DNA of 64,000 bases from Saccharicrinis sp963677245 (GCA_963677245.1 OY781921.1:4464001-4528000), one strand, 5' to 3'. Numbered from the stretch's first letter, positions 24,322 to 37,282 are shown. Made by a program: numbers and translations. The notes: generated by a model from the letters alone, not told the origin.

Positions 24322-24516
24322 AGCTTATTAAATACCCTGATGATGATTCTAAAATTATTTTGCCAATTGATATAGCAAGGTATAATTAATATATATGTTC
24401 AAATTTATTTTTAGATGAGCATAAATAAAACGCGACAAAGGTAATCTCTTTTTTATGGAGGATCATATTTGTAAACACTATAATTTTATATTTGCAAATA
24501 AGATAATTTAAAGAAA

Positions 24517-25539
24517 ATGAGTGTAAGATTGCCCGCAGAATGGGAGCCGCAAAGTTTTGTTCAGTTTACATTTCCACATAAAAATAGTGACTGGGCATAT
24601 ATGTATGATGAGGTTGTCGACTGTTTTGTGCAGATAATTGAAGCTGCAGCATCCTTTGAGCCTGTTTTACTTGTTTGTGATTCGGAAGAACAAGTTTCGT
24701 CTTACTTTAAAAATCCTACTCCTTATATAATATATTATATAGAGGCAGCGTCAAATGATACCTGGGCGAGAGATCATGGAGCTATTTCTGTTATTAAAGA
24801 TGGAGAGCCGGTATTGCTCGATTTTGTTTTTAATGGTTGGGGTAAAAAATTTGAAGCCGGATTAGATAATACAATAACATCTATTCTGCATAAAAAGTGT
24901 TTGTCGGAAACGCCATTGATGGCATATGATTTTGTTTTAGAAGGAGGAGCAATTGAATCTGACGGTGAAGGAACGCTTTTAACAACATCAGAATGTTTAT
25001 TGTCTAAGTTCAGAAATCCTCATTTAAATAGAAATGAGATAACAGATTTCTTAAAAGATGCATTTGGATTAAAAAAAGTGCTTTGGTTAGATCATGGATT
25101 TTTAGTTGGAGATGATACCGATTCTCATATTGATACATTGGCTCGAATTTGTTCTTCAGATACAATTGCGTACGTAAAATGTGATAATCATGAAGATGAA
25201 CATTTTGAAGATTTACGAAAGATGGAAGAGCAGCTTGGTACATCTACAAATACTCAAGGTGAGGCTTATAATTTGGTGGCACTTCCATGGCCCGAGGCTT
25301 GTTTTGATAAGGAAGGAGAAAGATTGCCGGCAACATATGCTAATTTTCTTATTTTAAACAATGGTGTATTAGTGCCGGTTTATGGCGTGCCTCAAGATGA
25401 GGAAGCATTACGAATTATTCAAAATATCTTTCCAGATAGAAAAGTGCTTGGAATAAATTGTCGACCTTTGATTGATCAGCATGGATCTTTGCATTGTATT
25501 AGTATGCAATATCCCAAAGGAATTAATATAAATATGTAA
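24517..25539 (+). CDS. aguA: Agmatine deiminase
   Basis: Hydrolyses agmatine to N-carbamoylputrescine and ammonia. The 340-residue protein belongs to the peptidylarginine deiminase-like family: LPAEWEPQSFVQFTFPH at the N-terminus, NDTWARDHGAI with the substrate-binding acidic residue, LEGGAIESDGEGT, and the catalytic histidine in DTDSHIDTLARI. The nucleophilic cysteine is near the end in GSLHCISMQYP. The next gene, 35 bp downstream, encodes the following enzyme of the pathway. A TATATTTG -7-like box lies at 24487-24494. Confidence 0.92.
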   Translation: MSVRLPAEWEPQSFVQFTFPHKNSDWAYMYDEVVDCFVQIIEAAASFEPVLLVCDSEEQVSSYFKNPTPYIIYYIEAASNDTWARDHGAISVIKDGEPVLLDFVFNGWGKKFEAGLDNTITSILHKKCLSETPLMAYDFVLEGGAIESDGEGTLLTTSECLLSKFRNPHLNRNEITDFLKDAFGLKKVLWLDHGFLVGDDTDSHIDTLARICSSDTIAYVKCDNHEDEHFEDLRKMEEQLGTSTNTQGEAYNLVALPWPEACFDKEGERLPATYANFLILNNGVLVPVYGVPQDEEALRIIQNIFPDRKVLGINCRPLIDQHGSLHCISMQYPKGININM

Positions 25540-25574
25540 GGGTAGTTTAAGGCTTAAGAAGTAAATATAAAAGG

Positions 25575-26459
25575 ATGAATAAGTTAAAAGTCGGAATTGT
25601 TCAGCAGGCATGTGGTAACGATAAACAGGCTAATATAAATAAAAGCATTGAAGGCATTAGAACTTGCGCTGCTCAGGGAGCCGAGCTGGTGGTGCTGCAG
25701 GAGTTACACTGTGGGATCTATTTTTGTCAGGCCGAGGAAGTAGGAATGTTTGAGTGGGCAGAGCCGATTCCAGGACCTTCGTATCATCAATTTGCAGCTA
25801 TCGCTAAAGAGTTAGAAATAGTTTTGGTGACATCTTTGTTTGAAAAAAGAGCTCCGGGATTATATCATAATACCGCAGTGGTTTTCGAAAAAGATGGTTC
25901 AGAAGCTGGGATGTATCGTAAAATGCATATTCCGGATGATCCGGCTTATTATGAAAAATTTTATTTTACACCAGGAGATTTGGGATTTAATCCAATTCAA
26001 ACTTCTGTTGGAAAACTAGGAGTATTAGTGTGTTGGGATCAATGGTATCCTGAAGCAGCGCGCTTGATGGCCTTAGCTGGGGCTGAGATTCTTATTTATC
26101 CAACAGCTATTGGTTATGAAAGTACAGATAGCGATGAGGAAAAAGCTCGTCAGCGAAACGCATGGATGATTTCACAGAGGGCACATGCCGTGGCAAATGG
26201 ATTGCCGGTTGTAGCTGTGAATAGAGTAGGTGAAGAACCGGATTGGACAGGTGTTACCAATGGAATTAAGTTTTGGGGAAGTAGTTTTGTGGCTGGGTCA
26301 CAAGGCGAAATTATTTGGGAAGCAAATCAGGATGAAGAATTGAGTCGGGTTATTGAATTGGATAAAGATAGAACAGAGGAAGTCAGAAGGATATGGCCAT
26401 TTTTTAGAGACCGAAGAATAGATGCTTATCAGCATATCATAAAGCGATATCGGGATTAG
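25575..26459 (+). CDS. aguB: N-carbamoylputrescine amidase
   Basis: Converts N-carbamoylputrescine to putrescine, CO2 and ammonia, completing the agmatine route to polyamines. It is a nitrilase-superfamily protein of 294 residues, the normal length. The catalytic triad is visible as Glu in VVLQELHCGIYF, Lys in MYRKMHIPDDP and Cys in VLVCWDQWYPEAAR. TAIGYESTDSDEE and FWGSSFVAGSQGEI are family-conserved. It forms a two-gene operon with aguA and ends at a strong terminator. Confidence 0.93.
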   Translation: MNKLKVGIVQQACGNDKQANINKSIEGIRTCAAQGAELVVLQELHCGIYFCQAEEVGMFEWAEPIPGPSYHQFAAIAKELEIVLVTSLFEKRAPGLYHNTAVVFEKDGSEAGMYRKMHIPDDPAYYEKFYFTPGDLGFNPIQTSVGKLGVLVCWDQWYPEAARLMALAGAEILIYPTAIGYESTDSDEEKARQRNAWMISQRAHAVANGLPVVAVNRVGEEPDWTGVTNGIKFWGSSFVAGSQGEIIWEANQDEELSRVIELDKDRTEEVRRIWPFFRDRRIDAYQHIIKRYRD

Positions 26460-26506
26460 TGTTGAAGATTTTTATGGATTTGTTAAGATAATCTACAGAT
26501 AAAAGA

Positions 26507-26540
26507 AAAGCTGGAAATGAAAATTCCAGCTTTATTTATT
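26507..26540 (+). terminator. Terminator after aguAB
   Basis: A 10-bp perfect stem pairs aaagctggaa (26507-26516) with ttccagcttt (26524-26533) and is followed by tatttatt. It may also serve the convergent small gene on the minus strand. Confidence 0.75.
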
Positions 26541-26549
26541 ATAAGTTGT

Positions 26550-26858
26550 TTAGCTTACTAATGCTTCATTCAATGTATTTCTAAACTGAACTGCCTTTCT
26601 AAAAAATGATTCATTCTCTCCAAACTCTATGATTCGGTTTACTTCACTACCGCATTGGGTACACTCCCCTTTTACTTTAATATCATTAAACCGATCCAGG
26701 TATATAAGGTAATTAGATACACCATATTGGCATACATCATTACAAGTATTGCAAAAAACACCGTTTTCTAATAAATACTTTAAGCCTTTTTTTTCATGAT
26801 GATTTAATAAGGCATTGAGTTGTACTTTATTTATCTCAATGTCAATGTAGTTATTCAT
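26550..26858 (-). CDS. Small zinc-ribbon-like protein of unknown function
   Basis: 102-residue protein with two cysteine pairs spaced like zinc knuckles: C36-NT-C39 (plus C43) and C66-TQ-C69. This suggests one bound zinc or a small iron-sulfur site. The rest is helical and charged, with no signal peptide. I do not recognise the family. It is transcribed toward aguB and divergently from the NifA-type regulator. It could be a small regulatory or redox protein, but there is no firm link to nitrogen fixation. Confidence 0.55.
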   Translation of the reverse strand: MNNYIDIEINKVQLNALLNHHEKKGLKYLLENGVFCNTCNDVCQYGVSNYLIYLDRFNDIKVKGECTQCGSEVNRIIEFGENESFFRKAVQFRNTLNEALVS

Positions 26859-27200
26859 AGAGCTAAAATTTTAAAAGGTGCAACATTTATTAACTGTAGA
26901 TAATCTTAATGTTAAGATATTGATATTTTTTCAAAAAATAAATACACTTACAGTTCAAAAATGGTTTTTAATACTAAAATTTGAATACTTATGCATTTAT
27001 GTTTTAATGTTTGATTGTTTTAGAGAATCGAATTTTAATGTGAAAATTCTTAAAAAAATGTTGGGATAATTGAATAATGTAGGGGTTTAAGATGGAAACA
27101 TTATAAATAAGAATGTGGTTTGTTTAAAATTTAGGGGTTGGATTTATGAATTGTTATATTTGAGGAGGATTTTGCTATAATTAAATTGGGGTAAGGTAAT
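26859..27200. other. Divergent intergenic region upstream of nifA
   Basis: About 340 bp, AT-rich, between the zinc-ribbon-like gene and nifA. On the plus strand TATATTTG at 27155-27162 is a good Bacteroidota -7 box, with TTTA about 21 nt upstream as a weak -33. The nifA ATG follows about 38 nt later after ggggtaaggta. A short reading frame from 26878 has no supporting features and is not called. Confidence 0.5.
27130..27162 (+). promoter_or_regulatory. Candidate housekeeping promoter of nifA
   Basis: TTTA at about 27130 and TATATTTG at 27155-27162 are separated by 21 nt, the Bacteroidota spacing. The -7 box is perfect and the -33 box has one mismatch. This suggests that nifA is expressed from the main sigma factor. 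Confidence 0.45.
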
Positions 27201-28760
27201 ATGCATAAAAATTGTAAAAAAGGTGGGGAGGATTGTTACGGGCTTAAAGAAATGACATTGTTATTTGAAATTAGTCAGCGATTAATTTCAAGTAAGGAAT
27301 TAAAAAATGATTTGTCACCGATATTAAAAATGTTGGTTGAATATCTGGATGCCGAAAGAAGTTTCTTAACTATATTTAATCGTAATAATTCCAATATTTA
27401 TATTGAGGCGGCTTATGGAATGAGTCAAAAACAACAATCTCTGGGAAAGTATCGATTAGGAGAAGGTGTTATTGGGAAAGTAGTTGAGTTAGGTCAGCCT
27501 ATTGTTATTCAGGAGATTTCTAAATCGAATTTGTTTTTAAATAAAACTCGTTCTGAAGTTAGTAAAGAAGGGGGCGAGCTCACATTTATATGTATTCCTA
27601 TTGTTGCAGAAAATAAAACCACAGGCGCCTTAAGTGTGGTACGACCGTTTAACCCGCATATTACCTACGAAGAAGATATTCACTTACTGTCAATTGTAGG
27701 TTCTTTAATTGCTAAAACCGTTAAGGCACGACAAGAGAAAGCGGAAGAGGTGGAAGCCTTAAAGCAAAAGAATCAAGAACTCGAGTCGGAAGTAAAAGGA
27801 AATAATTTTGCTACGAATATTATTGGTAATAGTAGCAAAATGAGAGATGTGTTCTCTTTAATAGAAATGGTTGCCCGAACAAATAGTACTGTTCTGATTA
27901 GAGGAGAAAGTGGTATTGGTAAAGAGTTGGTGGCAGATGCTATTCATACTGAAAGTGCCAGAAAGAATAAGAGTTTAGTGAAGGTAAACTGTTCGGCTTT
28001 ACCAGATTCTTTGATTGAAAGTGAATTGTTTGGTCACGAAAAAGGAGCGTTTACCGGTGCTGATCAGCAAAGGAAAGGTCGTTTCGAAATGGCTGATGGA
28101 GGAACTATATTTTTAGATGAGATTGGTGATTTACCGCTTTCTACTCAGGTTAAGTTGCTGCGTGTAATTCAGGAAAGAGAGTTTGAGCGACTAGGTGGTA
28201 CCGAAACTATAAAGATAGATGTTCGAATTGTATGTGCTACTAATTGTAATTTAGAACAACAGATAGAAGATGGTTCGTTTAGGGAAGACCTATTTTATAG
28301 AATTAATGTGTTTCCAATATTTGTTCCATCGTTGCGTGAGCGCAGAAATGATATTCCAATTTTAGTAGATCATTTTATAAATAAGTTTAATAAAAAGAAT
28401 AGGGCATCCATAAAAAGAATTACCACTTCAGCTATTGATATGTTGATGGTGTATTCTTGGCCAGGTAACGTAAGAGAACTGGAAAATGTAATTGAACGTG
28501 CCTGTATTTTGGCAAGAGATAATGTGATACATAGTTATAACCTTCCACCAACATTACAGACTGCAGATTCAACTGCGACAGGAATGCATGAAGGAATGAC
28601 TGGCGTATTGGAGCGTTTAGAAAAGCAATTGATCATAGAAGGGCTTACTACGACCAAAGGAAATATTACAAAAGCAGCAGAGTTGCTTAAGATCACGGAA
28701 CGTATGTTGGGTACCAGAATTAAAAAGTATAGAATTGATGCGTGGCGTTACAAAGTATAA
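27201..28760 (+). CDS. nifA: NifA-type sigma-54-dependent activator (GAF-AAA+-HTH)
   Basis: Probable transcriptional activator of the nif operon. The 519-residue protein has an N-terminal GAF domain (about 20-180, with RLGEGVIGKVVELGQPIVI), a short coiled linker and a central AAA+ domain. In the AAA+ domain the Walker A is GESGIGKE, the sigma-54-contacting loop is GAFTGA and the Walker B is GGTIFLDEIGD, followed by the R-finger region FREDLFYRINVF. A Fis-type helix-turn-helix ends the protein (GNITKAAELLKITERML). This is the domain order of NifA. The Cys-rich interdomain linker of oxygen-sensitive rhizobial NifA is absent, and no nifL lies nearby. The NifA call rests on domain order plus proximity to nif. 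Confidence 0.85.
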   Translation: MHKNCKKGGEDCYGLKEMTLLFEISQRLISSKELKNDLSPILKMLVEYLDAERSFLTIFNRNNSNIYIEAAYGMSQKQQSLGKYRLGEGVIGKVVELGQPIVIQEISKSNLFLNKTRSEVSKEGGELTFICIPIVAENKTTGALSVVRPFNPHITYEEDIHLLSIVGSLIAKTVKARQEKAEEVEALKQKNQELESEVKGNNFATNIIGNSSKMRDVFSLIEMVARTNSTVLIRGESGIGKELVADAIHTESARKNKSLVKVNCSALPDSLIESELFGHEKGAFTGADQQRKGRFEMADGGTIFLDEIGDLPLSTQVKLLRVIQEREFERLGGTETIKIDVRIVCATNCNLEQQIEDGSFREDLFYRINVFPIFVPSLRERRNDIPILVDHFINKFNKKNRASIKRITTSAIDMLMVYSWPGNVRELENVIERACILARDNVIHSYNLPPTLQTADSTATGMHEGMTGVLERLEKQLIIEGLTTTKGNITKAAELLKITERMLGTRIKKYRIDAWRYKV

Positions 28761-28789
28761 TACTATAACTGTATAAGTATACAAATAGA

Positions 28790-28820
28790 AAGGAGTGATA
28801 GAATATATCGCTCCTTTTTT
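28790..28820 (+). terminator. Terminator after nifA
   Basis: aaggagtgata (28790-28800) pairs with tatcgctcctt (28806-28816) with one G-T pair, followed by a T-run. It isolates nifA from the rRNA promoter region. Confidence 0.75.
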
Positions 28821-28909
28821 ATTTTGTTTTTTTTCACTTGTTATTCACTTGACAACCAATGCTGTATTTTGTATCTTGCCATTCTGCGAAAAAATAATTG
28901 GAAATTAGA

Positions 28910-28942
28910 TTTGGAAAAGAGAGATAATATGATTTATCTTTG
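28910..28942 (+). promoter_or_regulatory. rRNA operon promoter P1
   Basis: TTTG at 28910-28913 and TATCTTTG at 28935-28942 with a 21-nt spacer match the Bacteroidota sigma-A consensus exactly. The box is followed by cagccgctt, as in P2. Confidence 0.85.
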
Positions 28943-29079
28943 CAGCCGCTTAAGACAAGAGGTTGTCAGGAAAGAGCGATAAAAACTGACGTATTGATAA
29001 CAACAAAAGGGATTAAAAACCTGGTTTATAAAAGGTTTTTGAGAGGCGAGAAAAAAGTTTAAATTTTTTCAAAAAATGA

Positions 29080-29112
29080 TTTGGAATTTAAATTTAAAAG
29101 TGCTTATCTTTG
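29080..29112 (+). promoter_or_regulatory. rRNA operon promoter P2
   Basis: TTTG at 29080-29083 and TATCTTTG at 29105-29112, spacer 21 nt. The preceding ttttttcaaaaaa tract is shared with P3 and may be an UP-like element. Confidence 0.85.
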
Positions 29113-29240
29113 CAGCCGCTTTTAAAGAAGGGCGCAAGGGTTATTCTCCTGTAAGAAATAGGGTTTTGAAAAGCTTGAAAATAAATGTTTTAGCTTATAA
29201 ATAAGCTTGAAAAAATAATTAAAAATTTTTTCAAAAAACA

Positions 29241-29273
29241 TTTGGAGAATAGGAAATAAAGTTGTTATCTTTG
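29241..29273 (+). promoter_or_regulatory. rRNA operon promoter P3
   Basis: TTTG at 29241-29244 and TATCTTTG at 29266-29273, spacer 21 nt, preceded by the same ttttttcaaaaaa tract as P2. It is the most proximal promoter, about 210 bp upstream of the mature 16S end. Confidence 0.85.
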
Positions 29274-29486
29274 CATCCGCTTTTAGAGCGACACTCAACA
29301 AGGGTTGAAGAGTAAAAAAAAGATTGAAAATAAGCTTCGGCTTAAAAGATATAAAGAAGTTAGTAATAAGGCTAACATCGTTCTTTGAAAATATTGAAAT
29401 GCACACTAAAAAGGAAAGAGTGATTCTTTGAGTTAAAACTCTTGTAAAGAATAATAGGCTGTTAAAACAGTCATAATAATTTTTAT

Positions 29487-31010
<1,524 letters not shown>

Positions 31011-31163
31011 GGAGAGAGTTTTAAATAAAATTAAAGAACATTTTTTTTCTTAGTAGTGCATTTCACATTGTCTAAAATATAGACAAAACGTACATTGACA
31101 TATTGGCAAAACAATCAAAATCATAGGTTGACTTTAGTGCGATAGCATTAAAGTTATACCAAC
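31011..31163 (+). other. 16S-23S internal spacer without tRNA genes
   Basis: Only about 150 bp. I see no cloverleaf or CCA-type tRNA features, although many Bacteroidota operons carry tRNA-Ile and tRNA-Ala here. It contains the right half of the 16S processing stem at 31050-31064. Confidence 0.8.
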
Positions 31164-33956
<2,793 letters not shown>

Positions 33957-34011
33957 GGGCGCTAAGGTTTGAACTGTGATTTTGATTGAAGCTAGTATGT
34001 TAATAACAATA

Positions 34012-34123
<112 letters not shown>

Positions 34124-34131
34124 TTTAAACA

Positions 34132-34165
34132 AGAGCAATCACATTTTTTGTGGTTGCTCTTTTTG
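34132..34165 (+). terminator. rRNA operon terminator
   Basis: An 11-bp stem, agagcaatcac (34132-34142) with gtggttgctct (34150-34160), has one G-T pair and is followed by a T-run. It lies directly after 5S. Confidence 0.85.
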
Positions 34166-34838
34166 CGTTTATAGAGTTTTATAAAGGCATATTACCATGT
34201 TTTTTGGGAGGATTGGTTTCACTTTTTCGTTTCGCTTTTATTTTACTAATCAGATTACCATACGCATTTTGCCTATACTCATCTGATGGGTGGCCTCTAA
34301 AGAGCTTTACGGGATGAATAGTTAAAGCCTGTTAGGTATTAACCCGAAACTAGCAATCCGCAACAACCTGTCAATAGCTAACTGCCATTGTTTATAACCT
34401 ACACATTTTTTCCGTACCAGGTATTACTTTTGTCCGGAACTGGAACCTAACGTGAACATGGCATCTTCATGGTTTCTTCGAGGTTTGTTGGAGCTTAGTT
34501 TGATCTTGGTCAAAGATACCACCTCGAAAACATGCAGATAGCCTAAATATCGCCTGAACTTAGGGTTAATTTATCTGGTAGGAGGGGCGCACAAGAACCG
34601 GAGACTGTGGGGACAAAGGTTGAAGGCTTAAAACATTCCTTTACCTTGTGAACTTAAATTGATATTACGCTACCGGCGTTATTATGTGTCAAAGGTGAAA
34701 TAATTAGTTTGATAATAGTTAAAGGTAAAACATAGGAAATATGTGCAAAGGCCAAAAAATTCTCGTTAATAGTGTAAAATTTTCATTTGAGTGGTATAAT
34801 ATTTGACTTAGAGACAATATGACCAAAACTTTTCGATT
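34166..34838. other. Gene-free, GC-richer stretch downstream of the rRNA operon
   Basis: After the carboxyltransferase-like remnant, about 34320-34700 is distinctly less AT-rich than normal spacers here. It contains complementary or structured-looking words (ggaacctaacgtgaac, ggaggggcgcacaag) but no open frame. It may be decayed coding DNA or a decayed mobile intron. I could not recognise group II intron domain V or a reverse transcriptase fragment, so I leave it unassigned. Confidence 0.4.
34179..34316 (-). pseudogene. C-terminal remnant, possibly of an acyl-CoA carboxylase carboxyltransferase
   Basis: On the minus strand an open stretch of about 45 codons ends in KSETNPPKKHGNMPL followed by a stop. 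The TNPPKKHGN(I/M)PL ending is, from memory, that of Bacteroidota acyl-CoA carboxylase beta (carboxyltransferase) subunits. The preceding residues (NLISKIKAKRK) would be the last helix. No upstream part of the gene is recognisable. This is a 3'-end fragment with no start, and the assignment is tentative. Confidence 0.4.
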
Positions 34839-35477
34839 ATGGCTGTTTTAAATAATAAGTTTTTAGAAGGTTTGAGTGGTAGCCTTGGGAATATTGTCAT
34901 TTATGAGCTAAATGGGAAAACAATTGTACGCAGTAAACCTGGATATTTTAGAGATAAGAAATCGCCAAGGCATCTGGCACAGCGACAAAAAATGAAATTG
35001 GTAAACGATTTTCTTAGACCATTTATTCATATTTATCCCAGAACTTTTGGATTAGAAAATACGGAGAAAAGTCCTTTCTATTTTGCCAAATCCTATAATA
35101 TGAAGTTTGGTGTTAAAGGAGCGTATCCAAATCTTGAAATTGATTATACCAAGGCTTTGTTTAGCAAAGGTAGTGTACCTTTACCCAAAGAGGCTTCAGC
35201 AACAATACAAGGAAAAGACTTACTGGTGGAGTGGGGTACCAGTGACATAGAGTTCAATAATAATAGGGATATGGATACTTTAATTTTATTGATGCGACAT
35301 AAGGCTGAGAATCTTAGTCGTTATACTTTTTCAGGGGTGAGAAGATCAAAAGGTAATTTTTTATGGGAAGGTGTTTGTAATAGAAATATTAATGAAATGC
35401 ATCTTTGGATTATTTTTAGAAATGCTGCAGAAAGTAATATTAGTGATAGTATGTTTGTTGAAATTAAATACAATTAA
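34839..35477 (+). CDS. DUF6266 family protein
   Basis: 212-residue protein with the opening typical of Bacteroidota DUF6266: an N-terminal LEGLSGSLGNIVIYELNGKT, then VRSKPGYFRDKKSPRHLAQ and RQKMKLVNDFL. The C-terminal half is beta-rich (LLVEWGTSDIEF, MHLWIIFRNAAE). There is no signal peptide. The function is unknown; copies are often numerous per genome and sit in variable regions. The gene appears intact and stands alone among decayed fragments. Confidence 0.75.
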   Translation: MAVLNNKFLEGLSGSLGNIVIYELNGKTIVRSKPGYFRDKKSPRHLAQRQKMKLVNDFLRPFIHIYPRTFGLENTEKSPFYFAKSYNMKFGVKGAYPNLEIDYTKALFSKGSVPLPKEASATIQGKDLLVEWGTSDIEFNNNRDMDTLILLMRHKAENLSRYTFSGVRRSKGNFLWEGVCNRNINEMHLWIIFRNAAESNISDSMFVEIKYN

Positions 35478-35578
35478 TAAACATAAATGACTGTGGATTA
35501 AAAACTGAAATGAGTTAAAATTGCCATATGCATTAGAAAATCCATTACACCTTTTTAACCATTCAGATTCAATATCAA

Positions 35579-35662
35579 ATGAAGGGTGGCAATGGTGTTT
35601 ATATTTTACTTATTGAAAGCAATGATGGTAAACAAAAGAATATCCAGGTAATAAGGCGATAG
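35579..35662 (+). pseudogene. Remnant of a type IX secretion C-terminal sorting domain
   Basis: In frame the stretch reads KGGNGVYILLIESNDGKQ and then KNIQVIRR before a stop. This is the classic end of a T9SS type A sorting domain (G-(V/I)-Y-I-L, then a basic terminus). Upstream, a plausible continuation (LFNHSDSISNE) is in another frame, implying a frameshift. No cargo domain remains. The region is therefore the tail of a lost secreted protein. Confidence 0.6.
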
Positions 35663-35684
35663 TAATCATATTAGGATAATAATA

Positions 35685-35720
35685 AAACCGAGGAACTAAC
35701 TTTAATAATCCCTCGGTTTG
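35685..35720 (-). terminator. Terminator of the lost M3 peptidase gene
   Basis: aaaccgagg (35685-35693) pairs with cctcggttt (35711-35719). On the minus strand it is followed by T-rich sequence, so it would have ended the peptidase gene whose 3' remnant lies at 35767-36016. Confidence 0.6.
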
Positions 35721-35766
35721 TTATTGTCTAATACAAAATATTATTCCTTGCTTTCTTCTTAAAAGT

Positions 35767-36016
35767 TTATATCAACCCCCTGTCTTTTAAAAGCGCATTT
35801 TCATCCGGTTCAGAACCTCTAAAATCTTTATATAATTTCATCGGATCTTCTGTACCACCTTTCTCTAATGCGTTATGTCTAAATTTAGATGCCGTTTCTT
35901 TATCAAAGATTCCGTTTTCTCTAAAAGCCTGGAATGCATCAGAATCAAGAATTGCAGACTTAATACAGGTATAATATCCTAAAATAATACTTCCCCAAAT
36001 ACATGGATAAGATATG
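35767..36016 (-). pseudogene. 3' remnant of an M3 family peptidyl-dipeptidase (Dcp-like)
   Basis: About 80 codons on the minus strand are open and match the C-terminus of M3 peptidases: GYYTCIKSAILDSDAFQAF, then RENGIFDKETASKFR. They continue with GGTEDPMKLYKDFRGSEP and end in LLKDRGLI and a stop. The zinc-binding HExxH and everything upstream are missing. It is the end of a dcp-type gene truncated at its 5' side by a rearrangement. Confidence 0.75.
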
Positions 36017-36802
36017 AGCTTCTGTAGTTTAAATAAGATAGTTTCATTTTTTTAATGGATTGTTACTTAAAAGCGTTTGCAATATCCAAATAAGGTTAGT
36101 TAAAGGATGGTAATAGAATCAAGCAAAGCGTAGAACAAATGTTTATTTAACTGTATAGGTATAACAGACTCTACCGTTGATTTAAAAAATTCCATTGTAG
36201 ATAAATCGTACTCAAATCTAATTATGGATTGCTACCAAAATAGCTGTGTCTCCTTTGTATTGGTTCAATATAAACTACAAAATAGGTACTATTAGTGAGT
36301 TATAGCAGAAAGTTAAGGTTAATTTTAGGTTAACAGTAAATGTGTTGGTTGAGTATTAATGTAAAAAAAATAAGTTAAAAAGAAATATAGTGTGATTTTC
36401 TGTCTGTAAATACACATGAAATAAAGTATGAATATTAAAAAATATATTTCAAACTATAGGAGCTAGATTGAGTATATTATCTAAATATATTAATAAGTTA
36501 AAAAGAGATATATTAAGGTGTATTGTGATTAAATTTATAAAGAGCATTAAATGAGCATTTAAAATTATATAAAGTCCAAGAGGATGCGCGGTAAGTCATT
36601 GTTGGTAGTGGATTTGTATGACGATTATGATTGATATAGAGTTATCTTTTTTGTGTATAAAAAGGTTAAAAAATGACATTAAATGTTGAAAAAATGCAAT
36701 ATGTCACTATCTCTTCATCACTAAATTTGCTAGTACATGTACATGTTATATGCATTAATGTATAATATTAAGTTTATTTAAAATCATTTTAATTTAAACA
36801 AA

Positions 36803-37228
36803 ATGAAAAAACTAAAGAAGTTAAAGTTAAATGAAATGCAGGATTTTACTGCAATCGAAAAAGAAGAAGCTAAGTCTTTGAAAGGAGGATGGCTTCGTGA
36901 CGCAGATACCTGGATGACTCTATTAATCCAAAAGGATGGATATAGAGGAGGTGGTGCTGTGGCTTATTTGGGTAGTATGGCTTACGGCAGTAAAAATTAC
37001 TATGCCGGGGTAACGCTAAACATGAGCGAATATGGATATTCTGTTACCCATCATATGGGAGATACGGCAGGATCAATTACAGCTAGCGGTGCAAGAGATT
37101 CTCATATTTTATGGACAAAAGATTCTAATAACAACACATGGACAAGTGAAGCATTTGGAGCTTCTGTTTACACTGCAGGAGTTGCTGCAGGTAATACTAT
37201 GCCTACTACTACTGGTAGTTGGACCTAG
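36803..37228 (+). CDS. Double-glycine-leader secreted peptide precursor 1
   Basis: 141-residue precursor. Residues 1-29 form a GG leader (opening MKKLKKLKLNEMQDF, closing SLKGG) of the type found in Bacteroidota C39-exported natural-product precursors. Cleavage after Gly29 would release a 112-residue core starting WLRDADTW. The core is rich in Gly, Ser, Thr, Tyr and Asn, has no cysteine, and ends TTTGSWT. It is 78 percent identical to core 2 by my count. Downstream genes supply the peptidase-exporter, so this is very probably a secreted polypeptide. Antimicrobial, adhesive or signalling roles are all possible. Ser/Thr-rich segments are candidate O-glycosylation sites, which is an inference from the neighbouring sugar genes. 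Confidence 0.8.
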   Translation: MKKLKKLKLNEMQDFTAIEKEEAKSLKGGWLRDADTWMTLLIQKDGYRGGGAVAYLGSMAYGSKNYYAGVTLNMSEYGYSVTHHMGDTAGSITASGARDSHILWTKDSNNNTWTSEAFGASVYTAGVAAGNTMPTTTGSWT

Positions 37229-37249
37229 AAGCTGTTGTAAATTAAATAT

Positions 37250-37282
37250 GTTCGGTAGCTATTGTGGCTGCCGGACTTTATT
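37250..37282 (+). terminator. Hairpin after precursor 1
   Basis: gttcggtagc (37250-37259) pairs with gctgccggac (37267-37276) over 10 bp with G-T pairs, then tttatt. It is a plausible weak terminator that would limit read-through to precursor 2. Confidence 0.6.

Larger units (their letters stand above)
35478..36802. other. Degenerate intergenic region with gene remnants
   Basis: About 1.3 kb between DUF6266 and the first precursor gene. It contains a T9SS sorting-domain remnant (35579-35662), a hairpin terminator (35685-35719) and an M3 peptidase 3' remnant (35767-36016). The remaining ~790 bp is AT-rich without recognisable genes. The last 100 bp holds the promoter region of the precursor gene, including a palindromic acatgtacatgt at about 36736. 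Confidence 0.6.

Noticed and set aside
34324..34700. Group II intron
   Set aside because: Only short resemblances to intron segments were seen; no domain V and no reverse transcriptase fragment could be recognised.
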